Made by a program: the position numbers and the translations under genes. Positions 22,274 through 33,430 of a stretch of DNA of 64,000 bases are shown in pieces. The notes beneath the pieces are model-generated. The model ran no database searches, was not told where the DNA came from, and saw only the letters and a program-made list of their open reading frames with translations. The number at the start of each line of letters is the position of its first letter. Positions within the stretch are counted from its first letter, which is position 1. Source of the stretch: Nageia nagi (lineage: Eukaryota > Pinophyta); the NCBI GenBank assembly GCA_050084985.1, contig JBITNC010000001.1, forward strand, positions 123,194,001-123,258,000, read 5' to 3'.

Positions 22274-24320
22274 TTTAGTATCAAAGCATCCCTTGGATAT
22301 CTTCCATTCATCTTATGAGGTAAAATCATATTGAGGTATAAATTTTCTCCTTAATCTCTTCTAATTTTAAGCTATTTTTTGCATTTTTTTTGTTAAAATT
22401 TAGCTCCTTTTAAGTCTATATGTATTTAAAACAACTTCTTGATGTAAGAATAACTTAAACATTAAGAAGTATTGTGGTGCCTCCTAATCTTTTTTTGGTA
22501 GTAAAATCTTCTTTTTGAAGGGATTAACCTTATTTTGAAGGTTTAGAATGCAATTTGTAATTCACAATGATGTTTTGTTATATAGATCTTAGAACATTCT
22601 TGTAAATGTATAATTTGTTCCTTAGGTAACAATATGTTATGTTAGAACAAATTTACATATTTTAACAATATGATTTTGTAATTGTGTAACAAAAAAATAC
22701 ATACCCTTTACAATTTTTTTCATATAACAATGTGTTATTGTTCTATCTATTTTATTTTATCATGCATATGACTTTTTTTATACTTTATCTTGCAATATTT
22801 TTTTGCAAAATTGTATATTTTATTTTAAAAATAATGTTATCATTTTTTAAACATACAATAATCTATTGTATGACTCTGGCAGGCAAAAAACATTTAATCC
22901 ATTCAATAAAAATATATTAAGAGGCTTGGGCACCTGCGTGGCCTGGTAGGGCTCGCGCCATCCCCCATGGCCCCTCCCCTTCACCATTTTTGCTCATGGC
23001 CTCCGCTTCCCCTCGATGTTGCTCCCCCTTTTCCAAAAATAACTCCTACGACCCTAACACTATCTAATCCGTGGTCCTTTGCTGCATATTGGATGACTAT
23101 GGGCGATCCTGTCGTCCCCAATTGGACCACCTCGTGGCCCCTTTTTTTTTTTATCAAAATCGATCCACCTCCGTGCAACCCTCTTTGCAGCCTTATGGAG
23201 CAGCTCTTTCGCCACTTCTTTGCAGCCTTTGTGTGGCTCTACCGCCACGACTGCATCGCTTTGGTGTTGTATGACTGCTGTGAGGCCTTTAATGTTGTTC
23301 TTTCCTTTGCAACGTGCCATGCTTTTGCTGGGAGGCTATTGTGGAGTCCTGTCACCTCTGAACCCCCCACTCTTTCATTACATTTTCCCCTTTGTGCCAT
23401 TGCGCTTCCTCTCCTTCGTTATTTTTATGACCAAAGTTTTGTACGGACTATGAGAACGGTTGAGATAGGGCACTAATCGGCCACTGCAGCACCACAATTA
23501 AGTGCTTGAGCGTTGTTGTGTCTTTTAAGGCCTCGCATTTTTCAGTTGCGAGATTCAGTAATAATTCCATCATCAACATTGTATTTGACTATACACTATT
23601 ACTGAGGTCCGCCCTTTTTCTGAGATTCATCCAGCTTTGGCATATGTAGTAGCCAATGAAAAAGGTCACACGATTTACATTAGTAGATAGCCAATAGAAA
23701 GTCTCAACCCGGAAACCGCTCATCATATATTTGATTCAAATACTTAGATAGATATGGAAATGGCTCTTCCTTTGCAAATGAGTCTTCCTTAAAAATAGAT
23801 TATGTTTGTTATCTTTGTTAAATTTGTTAAGACTCTTGTGATAACAAGGGCATATTGTAAAAGCTCTTAGAGCTTTGTAACTAACCACTAACTATAAGGA
23901 AACTACCAACCCTTTGTAGTGTGGTTGTTTGTTTTTAGTGGCTCATTACAAATAGATATATGCTCCAACTTAAAGAAAAGTGCACTAACAAAATGACCAA
24001 ATCTCTTAACTTTCAAACTACAAAATTACTAACTACAATCTACTACCATAAAGTACTATAATACAACTTACAACTTCTTCAGTTGCACAAAGTAACAAGT
24101 TTTACAATTGTAAAAATCATGAACTATTTGGTTAATTTTTTACAAGTTGGTTCAATTTAACATGTTTGATTACCTTGGTTACTACAATTTTGATTGGAAA
24201 ATTTTATTTGATTAACAACTTAATCAACTAGCAATTTTTACAAAATGCACAATTTTTTACAAAGTGTAATATTTATGCTTTTTTAATCTCTTGAGCTAAA
24301 TTAATTTTCTTTTATAGACA
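22274..24320 (+). other. Copia 5' leader with a GC-rich island; no supported gene
   Basis: The leader is about 2 kb. 22274-22915 and 23770-24320 are AT-rich and carry no domain. The central 22920-23760 differs sharply in composition and is entered separately. The gag start codon at 24321 follows ACA-rich leader sequence. Confidence 0.7.
22920..23760. other. GC-rich, CpG-retaining island within the copia leader
   Basis: The stretch is visibly richer in G and C than its surroundings and holds many CpG sites (for example GCTCGCGCC, CCGCCACGACTGC, ATCGATCC), which are rare elsewhere here. Both strands are open for long distances, up to 169 codons on the plus strand (22967-23476), but the translations have no recognisable domain and overlap in several frames. 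Two CCAAT boxes occur near 23650 and 23690. A 6-bp hairpin CTCGCA/TGCGAG lies near 23530. It may be a captured piece of low-copy host DNA or a recent insert. Confidence 0.6.
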
Positions 24321-24985
24321 ATGGGTGACTTATTTGCACCAAAACATGTCCTTGATAGTTCCAATTATGGTATTTGGAAACCAAGGATGAAAGCGGAGCT
24401 TCAGGCTCGTAAACTTTAACAAACTATTAGTGAAGATCAAGTTGCTCCTATAGAAGCGAAGGCTTTAGAGTCCTATAATAACAAGAATGAGTTGGCAACT
24501 TGTATTATTCTTCAAACAATTTTAGATGAAGTCCTTCTCATGATCTCAAATTAAACATCTGAAAAAGAATTTTAGGATCGACTTAAATAAATTTATCTTA
24601 GTACAAAATTTTCTAGAAGGTTCACCATCCTCCAAAAGCTCTTGCAGACTCATCAAGGGGAGGATGAGATTGTGGCAATTTTCTTGACCAAGATTATTGA
24701 TCTAAGGACTCAATTGGCGGGTTGTGGTTTTAATTGGATCAATGATGAATTTATACCTTTTATCTTCCTACAAAATCTTTAGTCTAAGTTTAACCATTTT
24801 GTGACTATTATTGAGATGAGGTTTGATGATGAAGAGGAAGCCTTCTCCTTAGATAATCTCTCTAGGCTCCTCTTAAAGCATGAAGGAACTCTAAATAAGA
24901 AAGTATTGGTGTCTTCTACACCAAAAGATCATAACATTTCTCTAGGAACAACCAAGCCTTACTTCAAGAAGAAGTTCACTCTATG
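24321..24985 (+). pseudogene. Copia gag, degraded
   Basis: From ATG 24321 the frame reads MGDLFAPKHVLDSSNYGIWK, then PRMKAELQA, matching the start of plant copia gag (x-NYxxWKxRMxxxL). Further on are TKIIDLRTQLAGCGF, MRFDDEEEAFSLDNLSRLLL and KHEG, typical of the UBN2-type region. Stops at about 24418 and 24553 and others interrupt it. No CCHC knuckle is visible before the protease, which looks deleted or lost. Confidence 0.82.
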
Positions 24986-25320
24986 ACTCATGCACCTACA
25001 AATGATTGAATAGTTGATTCTGGGTGCACTAATCACATATGCTTTAAAAAAGATAAATTTCAAAATTTTCATAAACATAAAAAGGATGTAGTTGTGATTG
25101 GTGATAATTCGATGCTTGAATTCCATGGGATAGGAAGCATCTTGATGCATGATAAAGTAATTGAAAATGTGCTCTATGTACCTAAGTTAAAAAATGAATC
25201 TTCTATCATTCATTCAAGTGGCAAGAAAAGGATATTCCTTTTAGTTTACCTCAAACTCATGGAGCATAAGGAAAGGATTGGCCACTTTGATAAAAGGATC
25301 TATCAAAAATGATCTCTACA
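24986..25320 (+). pseudogene. Copia protease, degraded
   Basis: At 25016-25024 the catalytic triplet Asp-Ser-Gly is intact in IVDSGCTNHICFKK. Just before it the family Trp codon is TGA. VIGDNSMLEFHGIGSI and ENVLYVPKLK follow, the flap and C-terminal part of copia proteases. Then the link to the pre-integrase segment begins. Role when active: processing of the copia polyprotein. Confidence 0.85.
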
Positions 25321-27300
25321 TAGTTGATGAAGTGCCTTAAAAAATGTTCCTAGATACTAATGTTTGTTCTAAGGGTAATCTTTAACATAAAAGATTAGGC
25401 CACATCAATCATACAAGCATTCAACTCATGAAGAGTCAAAATCTTGTTGAATGATTATCTTCAATCCACAGGGGGTCACTATTAGGAAATGGTAAATAGC
25501 ATGTGAGTCCTACCAGGGCTTATTTTTAATATAAAATTGAGTTATCAATATATTGGTAAATATTTTTACAGGGCAAGTAGGGTAGGGGTATTTAAAATTT
25601 TTGCAATATATATTCTTTTATTTTTTTTAATATATTTAATTAAAATAATAATACAAATATAATGATAATCATATGATGAGTAGTAATAAACTATTAAAAA
25701 TCATAGAGGTTAAATAGATTCTTAGTCAAAATGGTTTCTATAATCTTATTTAATATCTTTTAAATTGGAGTTACTCCTTTAATATCATAAATTAAGAGAT
25801 TCAATTATCAATGTTTCTATATTATATGTATCTTATTAAAGTCTCTTTTCTAATTCCACACCATTCAAGTTATCCACATCAACATTAAGAGGCCAAATTT
25901 GAAGATTGTCCATTTATTATCAAATTGACCATAAAATTCTCTTTTAAATGTGTTAAAGTTATTTCTTTCATGTCTATTAGCTATATATCTTAGGAAAAGG
26001 ATATACATCAACCATAATTAACAACATACCATGTGTCATGTCAAAAACCTATCACCACTCCTTTTCCCTCTCCTTCACTAAGCTTCCCTTCGCATGTGGG
26101 TCTAATAAGTTTCTAATTATCTTATCATGTGCATATGCCAAGTGAATTTTGATGTGATTTTTTTTTTAAAATTTTCAAGTGATCTTATTTGCATGTTACG
26201 TTTTCAAATAAATATGTACTTTTACTCCATCTTAGGAGTTATCATTTTAGGTGGCTTTAAATATTGAGAGATAAGGATTTTGATTGGAAAAGTTCTAGAC
26301 TACTATAAATTCAAGTGATGATGTTAAGGGATAAAAATACTTAAGGGTATTGAAAATTGATTCAATATTTTTGGTAAAATGGTATATTTTAATAAAGAGT
26401 TTTGTTTATTATATAGAAGTTTACCATGAGGGGTTTAATAAATTCAAAAAGAAGGTGGTAAATTTTAAAAATAGCGAGTTTTTAATAAGCCCATGGAATA
26501 GGTGTTATGAAGGATTTTTATTAAGTGACCTCCTCGTGCTTCAATCTCACCCACCATTGGCCTTTGTGAAAGTTGTATCTTAGCGAAAATGAAAAGGAAA
26601 AAGTTTGAGAAGGATAAAGCAATAAGGAAAACTTAACTCCTCCAACTGATTCATTCAAATTAAATGGGTCCATTTCAAGCTAATTCACTAGGAGGAACAT
26701 CTTATGTCCTTACCTTCATAGATGAATTTAGTTGGATGACCTTTGGTTATCTACTTGAGTACAAAGATCAAACTTTTGACATGTTCAATGAGTTTAAGGC
26801 CTTGGGTGAAAATCAAACCAATCTAAGAATCAAGATGCTAATATCAGATAATGGGTGTGAGTATATTAGCAATGAGTTTAATGAATTTTGTGATAGAAAT
26901 GGAATTAAAAATTATTCACCATCTCTTACACCCCACAATAGAATGGTGTTATATAAAGGAAGAATAGAACCATTATGGAAATGGTTAGATGCATTCTAGA
27001 AAATATTCTCAACTATTATGGGGTGAAGTTATGAGTACTGCTATCTACACCTTGAATAGGTGTTGCATAAAAGAAGTTGAAGATAAAACTCCCTATGAGG
27101 TATGGACAAGAAGGAAACCTAATATTTATCATTTTAGGGTCTTTAGTTGTGAATATTTTTCCTAAATCATTTTTGATAAAAGGAAGAAATTAGATGATAA
27201 ATTAGAGAATTACATCTTTATCGATTATGATAGTTAATATCAACGGTATACGCTCTATTCTCCCTCTTCAAAAGAGTGTTTGTTTCTAGGGATTTTAAGT
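25321..27300 (+). pseudogene. Copia integrase, split by a hAT-like element, degraded
   Basis: The pre-integrase zinc region starts with KRLGHINHTSIQLMKSQNLV near 25385-25450 and is cut at 25466/25467 by the hAT insert. It resumes at 26547 with GLCESCILAKMKRKKFEKDK. The core begins near 26664 (MGPFQANSLGGTSYVLTFID) with the first catalytic Asp in FIDEFS, the second in ISDNGCEY near 26840 and the Glu block decayed at NRMVLYKGR, where the family has NGVVERKN. After 27000: TLNRC, TPYEVW, and RVFSCE near 27140. Stops and at least two shifts are present. Confidence 0.87.
25467..26538. mobile_element. Non-autonomous hAT-like DNA transposon in the copia integrase
   Basis: A perfect 8-bp direct repeat CTTCAATC flanks it (25459-25466 and 26539-26546). 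Ends are CACAGGGGGTCACT on the left and, read inward on the minus strand, CACGAGGAGGTCACT on the right. Similarity inside continues to a shared GGGCTTATT about 45-50 nt in. Removing the element plus one repeat restores the copia pre-integrase frame. An 8-bp duplication and CA-GG type ends fit the hAT superfamily. At 1072 bp with no transposase domain, it is non-autonomous. Confidence 0.85.
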
Positions 27301-27424
27301 TTAATGAATTTTCTTATGATACTCTTCAAATCAAGACCTTGATGATTCATCTCAAGAAAGGTCTAAGTGGTTGGACCTACCTTTAGATAGGTCACCTCAA
27401 GAGTAAAATATTCCATCTCAATGA

Positions 27425-29015
27425 ATGACTAGAAGTATGACCTTGAATAAGTATATTATTACCACAATTGAAGGCCATAATGAACCTTCAACCTTTAAGG
27501 AAGCTTCTAAACATTCTTATTGGATGGATGCAATGAAATTGGAGTTTGAGGCGCTTATGAAAAATGGAACTTGGTACTTGGTTCCATATCCCACTACAAG
27601 GAATGTGATTGGAAATAAATGGGTTTACAGTGTTAAGTATAACTCATATGATGCAATTGGGAAATATAAGGTAAGGTTGGTAGCTAAGGGTTTTGCTCAA
27701 AAATATGGAGTTGATTATGAAGAAACCTTTTCTCTAGTTGCAAATATGGCAATAGTTAGATTGATCCTTTCCTAATTAGTAGCTCAAGGTTGGAAAGTAT
27801 TTAAATGTGATGTAAAAAGTGCTTTTCTCAATGGTAATTTAGATGTTGAGATCTATATGAATAAGCCTGAAGGGTTTGTTGTGTAAGGAAAGGAGTCCCA
27901 TGTGTGTAAGCTAAAGAAGTCTTTGTATGGAATTAAGTAAGCATCATGATCTTGGTATAAAAATATTTTAGGATACTTTGAAACTATTGGGTTCTCCAAA
28001 TGTTACTCAAATACAAATCTTTATGTACTTAATGAAGGAAAAGACTTAGTCTTTATTCTTCTTTATGTTGATGATCTTTCGATTACATGGAATAATATGA
28101 TCATCATCAATGAGTGCATCATAAAAATTAAGGTAGAATATGAAATGATTGATCTTGGCCTCTTACACTACTACCTTGGTATGTAAGTATATCAATGTAA
28201 GAATTGTACCTACCTTAGTCAATCCAAATACATCTTCAATAATTTACAAAAATTTGGAATGAGTGAGTTTAAGCCTGTGACTATCCCAGTTTCTCCTAGA
28301 ATCAAGATTGACACCAACTCTACTTTTGATTTGGTAGATGTTACAACATATAGGGAACCTATTGGTAGTCTTCTTTATTTGACTATCTCCAGGCCAAATA
28401 TTACCTATGCAATGAATTTGATGATATGGTTTATGCAAAAATCATACATTGAGCATCTTAATGTTGCTAAGAATATCTTAAAGTATATTGCAAGAACTAA
28501 AGATCTTACCCTCAAATTTATCAAGTTGCCTTCCTTTATTCTTTTAGTGTTCTTAGATTTTGACTATGGAGGTGAAATAGATGCTATAAATCTACTTCCG
28601 CTTATGTGTTTAACATTGGTTTTGGTTCTATCTCTTAGTCCTACATGAAACAACCTATAGTCATGCTATCTAACATGGAGGAAAAATATCACATTATGAT
28701 AATTGTATCCCAAGAAGCTATTTGGATTTGACATGTTTTAAAAGAAATTGGGTTTGAATAGTTTGATCCATCTCATATTTTTTTTTTAGATAATCAGTCA
28801 ACTATTACTTTGGCCAGAACCCTTTGTATCATCAAAGAACCAAACACATTGAAATCCAATTCAATTTCATTAGGGATAAGGTTCTAGATGCCACTTTGCA
28901 ATTGCAATATTATCCATCAAATAAAAACTCTATTAATTTATTCATCAAACCCTTTATGAAGGTCAATTATGCAAGCTTTGGGGGTATCTTGGATTGGTGA
29001 TGTTTCCCTCAAGGG
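27425..29015 (+). pseudogene. Copia reverse transcriptase and RNase H, degraded
   Basis: 27425-27775 holds [60 protein letters not shown], the entry of the copia RT. Further on come KCDVKSAFLNGNL near 27805, KLKKSLYGIK near 27910 and the catalytic YVDD at 28064-28075. 28259-28648 holds YREPIGSLLYLTISRPNITY and NILKYIARTKDLTL. RNase H follows with the Asp in DFDYGGEID near 28560 and SNMEEKYH near 28670. The coding part ends near 29010 beside CTCAAGGGGGAG. Stops such as TAA at 27773 inactivate it. Confidence 0.9.
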
Positions 29016-29742
29016 GGAGTGAAATTTGAAGGATGAATTCTTCTTGTTAAATTCATGTTTGCGATGACAACTTACCCCTAGGAGGATTTGTTTTTGAATG
29101 TATATTGTTAATCTTTGTGTATGCACTCTTATAATCCATGTGTGAGGAACTCATTTAAGTTACCATATGTGATGGACTTATTTAGAACATATGATCTTAT
29201 GAGAACTATTTAGTTATCAATGTGTGAGGTAGTAGCATGTGCATATTTTATATGTTCTATTGATATTGATCAATACATGTTTTATGTATACAAGTGACTA
29301 TATGTTGTCTTCACATATTTTGATGACTTATAGTGCACCATTTGATAATAAATTTATGGATGATATGACTTGATTCATCTATCTTATATCTATATGTATA
29401 TATATGCATCCTACTAATGTTGTTATGAGCTTCTTGTAACTTGTAGGTTTCTTTTGGAGATTGTACATTAACTACTTCATGTATGAAAGCTTATGGAGGC
29501 TCATGATATCAACATACTATAGAATGAATACTACTTGCACTATGAAATCATTTATGGTTGAAGATTATTGTATTGTAAACCATTTTTTTTCAAATGGTTA
29601 TGTATTTGAGCCTTGTCTAGACTTTATTACTTCTCAATATGTCAACTTCTCATCTTTGATTGTATTTCTTATGGAGGAGAACTCTCTTACACTCTCTTTA
29701 TATTTTCTTTTCTCTTTACCCCAATATTGCATCAAAGGGAAT
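29016..29742 (+). other. Copia 3' spacer between RNase H and 3' LTR, no gene seen
   Basis: A polypurine AAGGGGGAG lies at about 29009-29019, which in many copia elements would abut the 3' LTR, yet the LTR starts 0.7 kb later at 29743. A second, weaker purine run AAAGGGAA is directly before the LTR. The 95-codon open stretch at 29461-29748 has no recognised domain. Confidence 0.65.
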
Positions 29743-30189
29743 TGTTAGAATAAATAATTCACTATTGTCTAGACTATTCTTTAGAAGGCATCTAAAGAAT
29801 AACATCTTTTCTTCTTAGGTTACTCTGTAAATAATACACTTAAATACTTAAGAGTATATTCAAATCCTTTTTAAGTATTTTGTGAATAAAAATAGAGATA
29901 TGGTTCTACACTCAACCTCATGGGCATGAGGATGTACATCCCATGTGCATATGTTCTCTTCCTATAAATAGAGGGTTCCTCTTATGTATTCTTAACCTTT
30001 TATAGAAGCATAGAAATGCTCTAAGCTTGTAGTGACATAAAAAGAGAGATTTGTAAGAGAGTTATGCTAAGTTGTTGAGAAGTAATTATTTTTAGATTTA
30101 GAGTGGAGTACTCTTGATTTTGAGAGGAACCACTATATTCCATCTAATATGATCTTGGGTGGAGATAAAGAACTACTTTTTCTCTTTTA
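29743..30189 (+). repeat. 3' LTR of the copia element
   Basis: 447 bp, homologous to 21771-22273, with TATAAATA at 29963-29970. The terminal CA has become TA. The target duplication TTCAA follows at 30190-30194. Confidence 0.9.
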
Positions 30190-30194
30190 TTCAA

Positions 30195-30890
30195 TAGGTA
30201 GTGAGAACCCCTTTTGCCATCATATCTTCTAAAGAAGGTATGATAAATAGGTAACATTTACTATGTTTGAAGGTCATTATGATCCTATAAATCATTTGCA
30301 AAGGTATTACTTAGATGTTGTTTCATTTGAAAATGATGATGACATATTGGTTGAATTGTTTCCTCTTAGCTTAAAATTGGAATCGTTCTCATGGTTTACT
30401 AATTTTGCTAATGAGAATATTACATATTTTAATGATGTTGTTAAAGATTTTTTGGATTGATATAATTTTTTCATAACACAAGAATCATATCCCTTAGATA
30501 TGTATACCCTAAAACAAAAGCAAGGTTAACTTTTAGCGATTTCATAGTTGAATGGTCCAAAATAGGTAACAAATTCCATATCCCTACTAAAGAAAAGAAG
30601 CATGTGAATTTTCAAACTTATAGGATTACCCATATGATAAACTAATAAATGAAATGATTATTAAGGAAGCCTATCACAAAGCCTTCAATGAACCCTTAGC
30701 CCATATGAATCCAAACTCCATCCAAACCCATGTTTCTATTGAAAAACCTAAAAAAATCCATCACCATAATCCTAGAGTCAAAATGATAGCTCATGTTAGC
30801 CATGATGACATAGAATTTTGGCAACCTCTTAAGTCATGTAGGGAGTATATCAAGTTCCATGAGGACATTAGTAAGTCTTAGATTCCTTAG
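30195..30890 (+). pseudogene. P2 gag, C-terminal half, degraded
   Basis: After the copia, P2 resumes with MFEGHYDPINHLQRYYLDVV, SFENDDDILVELFPLSLKLE and WFTNFANENITYFNDVVKDF, the capsid core shared with P1. Next comes FIVEWSKIGNKFHIPTKEKK near 30540-30600, then KAFNEPLAHMNP and DDIEFWQPLKSC (30654-30881). A deletion of about 20 codons near 30610 removes the ALLPSCRCDF block seen in P1. No zinc knuckle is visible. The pattern is that of an LTR-retrotransposon capsid, probably Tat-like. Confidence 0.78.
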
Positions 30891-31839
30891 TAGATATTAA
30901 CTTGGTTAGTTATCCACCAATAAAAGAGCCCCCCTCAGCATTAAACCTTAGGGATATCAAGCACACCTCTTTTTTAATTTCATAGAAATCTGATCATGCC
31001 ACAAAAGAATGTTCTCATCTCCAAAATATAATCCAAGACTTACATGAAAATGGTAATTAATTTTACATGAATTTAAATGAAGTTTTGTATTAACACAAGT
31101 TTAACTAGTACATGATGGATGGCACATTACCAAAATCAAAGATTGAAGATATTCAACAATATTTTTCATTATTCAAGAAGGTAGAACTGATGATGATGGA
31201 AAAATGTTGTAGACTAATACTATGAGTATTCCTCAACTATAACCATAATAGAAAGCTCAACAACTACTTGTCTAGGTATGGTCCTTGATGGTGTTTGGGC
31301 TATTTTGTAACATTTTCCAATGTATTTTCCATTTGTATGTTTCTTTTTTATGTTTGGTCAAAATTTATAATGCTAAATTTTTAATTGAGTGTCCTTCCTA
31401 TTTTGACAACCAAGAATGGTGATGGAACCTAATGTCGTTGCTCCATTCCTAATCCTGCATAGTAAAATTTTGATATTGTATTTCAAGGGTATGTATTTCA
31501 TTACAAAAATGTATATATCCTTGTCTTATTTTCATGTTTTTAACAAATGATTTGCAAATTTTGTGAACTAGATCATAGGCTATAAGTGTTGTTTACCTTT
31601 TCTATTCTACAAATTTAGACCTCTTTTTTCATTAATTAGGCCATGTCTTGAATCCTTTTTTTTATTTTCATTTCCTTTCTTATTTGAGCACTTATTATCT
31701 ATTATATCTAAAACTATTATGACTATTTTTAATTCTCTAAGCTTCTATATGTTCGTGCTTGCTAAAATCATCATGTTTGTATATTTATCTTACTTAAAAT
31801 AAAAATTTTTATTGTATTATTTCTATCAAAATCCTAGAT
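30891..31839. other. P2 interval between gag and PMD 3' ends, no gene seen
   Basis: AT-rich DNA aligning in reverse with P1 11141-12377. No domain is recognised on either strand. Confidence 0.55.
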
Positions 31840-33430
31840 CTTATTCAGCTCTTAGTGATGCATCACATGAGGAAGCACTTATAGAGTCTATTTTTTCCTA
31901 GAGGACTCTTATCTTGGCATATCAAACCTTTAGTTGCAACTATAGGCTCATCTCATATGCTTGTAGCTTTACCACCTGAGTCTCTAGCTCTATATCATAG
32001 AGATTGTTATCAATTTTCCCTTTTGGAAATAAGCAAATAATCAAATCCCTAGAGTCTCGGTATACCTATAATATCCATTGGAGGAACTGTAGCTTCTAAT
32101 GAGGATGGTGAAAATGGGTTCTGCTTGCCAGTAGGTGGTGGAAGATCACCCACATCTATAGGTTCCTCTCTTATCATATCTATCTCCCCCTCCTCTCCCA
32201 CCTCCTCCTCTCTCTCTACTCATCCCCCTCATCCTCAAGGTTAATGGGTTTGGTCTCATCAAGCTCCCACCATCACCAATACTCTAAAGTATGCTGATGA
32301 AAAGGGGTGGGCACCATAGGGGCATGATCCTTTGGTGTGACCCACTCTACACTCCACACTGGTACATCCATCCCTAGTGGAATCACTCAATAGTGATAAT
32401 ACCTAGCCATAGTAGGCTACAACCTTGACATGGGTACATTGTATGTCATGTTGAACTCTTTGAACACCCTATATAGATGATAAAATTCAATTACATGTTA
32501 TGATATGGATTCATACTCCTTAATAGCTCCTCATCAGAATCCTCCCATACTAAAAAATCAAAATATGGGTCCCAAACCAAGGCTCCTCATCCAATAAGTA
32601 TACAATCTTTGACACTACTCAACTTTTTGTGTCATGCCTATCTGTTATGTGGTCTTCCATCAAAACTATTGGGAATATCTAATCATGTCATTATAGGAAG
32701 ATAGGTACAAGCTATGCTAGTATGACTCCTATGCTTAGACCTATAGCATAAATAAATTAGCCATAATCTTACTCCCTTCTTCATTGAAATGAGCTATGAA
32801 TATCCCTATATAGAATGGCCAATATGAGGGTGCCCATACTGTACTTCTCCCTACAAAGGCATATCCCTTGTACTATGGGAATAAAATGATATAGAAGTAC
32901 TCATGGTTCTTATCATTACACAAAATTGTGTCGATAAAAATCATAAATCAAAATCTAAAGTACCTAGTAAAATTGATATCCTCTAGGGGCATGCAGACTA
33001 TGTCATAAAGGGAAGCACCTTTCTTCTATTATTGATAGTGTATAACCCTTATCAACAATTAATATGATCCTCCATCTCCACCATAGTCAGAGTAGCCCTC
33101 TAAATCAATATACCCTTAATAGGTACCTATAGAATGTGATGAATGTTAATCAAGATGATAGTAATCTTACCTATTGGTAAGTGGAAAATGTATGTGTTAT
33201 ACACCAACATCTATGAGGGAAATAAAAAATACTTATCACATGGGATGTGCATAATGCCCTCAAGTGACTAAGTATAGAAGACTCTAGCTGTTGTCTCTCC
33301 TCTAGAGTTAGTATAAAGTCTACAACCATATTTATAGTTAGACTCCATGACTCGCATCTCATCAAGTAGGCTCGATCTTGCATCCAAGCAAAATAGGAAA
33401 TGTAAATAACATTAAATATCAAATTTTAAA
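31840..33430 (-). pseudogene. Plant mobile domain protein, antisense within P2, degraded
   Basis: It is the P2 copy of the frame at 9430-11140. On the minus strand it starts near 33400 with the LRCD and LTLMEGW region, which is more decayed than in P1. It continues through the block before the acidic tract, where a pyrimidine-rich run at 32160-32240 on the plus strand encodes acidic residues. It ends with a coiled-coil segment (DIELETQVVKLQAYEMSL, about 31950-32010). Position, order of parts and opposite orientation to gag all match P1. Several stops. Function unknown. Confidence 0.68.

Larger units (their letters stand above)
21771..30189 (+). mobile_element. Ty1/copia LTR retrotransposon inserted in the gag of P2
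   Basis: The LTRs 21771-22273 and 29743-30189 both begin TGTTAGAATA. The 5-bp duplication TTCAA is perfect (21766-21770 and 30190-30194). Domain order gag, protease, integrase, RT, RNase H is that of copia. A 2-kb leader precedes gag and a 0.7-kb spacer follows RNase H. A hAT-like element is nested at 25467-26538. Length without it is about 7.3 kb. Confidence 0.95.

Noticed and set aside
22967-23476. 169-codon open frame in the GC-rich island
   Set aside because: GC-rich DNA has few stops; three or more frames on both strands are open here and none shows a domain or protein-like composition.
23525-23550. CTCGCA/TGCGAG hairpin as terminator or small RNA
   Set aside because: A 6-bp stem alone is weak evidence and no RNA family features are present.
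25477-26526. CACTA-like end (CACTATTAGG) at the nested element in the copia
   Set aside because: The perfect 8-bp duplication and matching CAC...GTG ends lie 10 bp further out, which fits hAT, and the right side lacks TAGTG.
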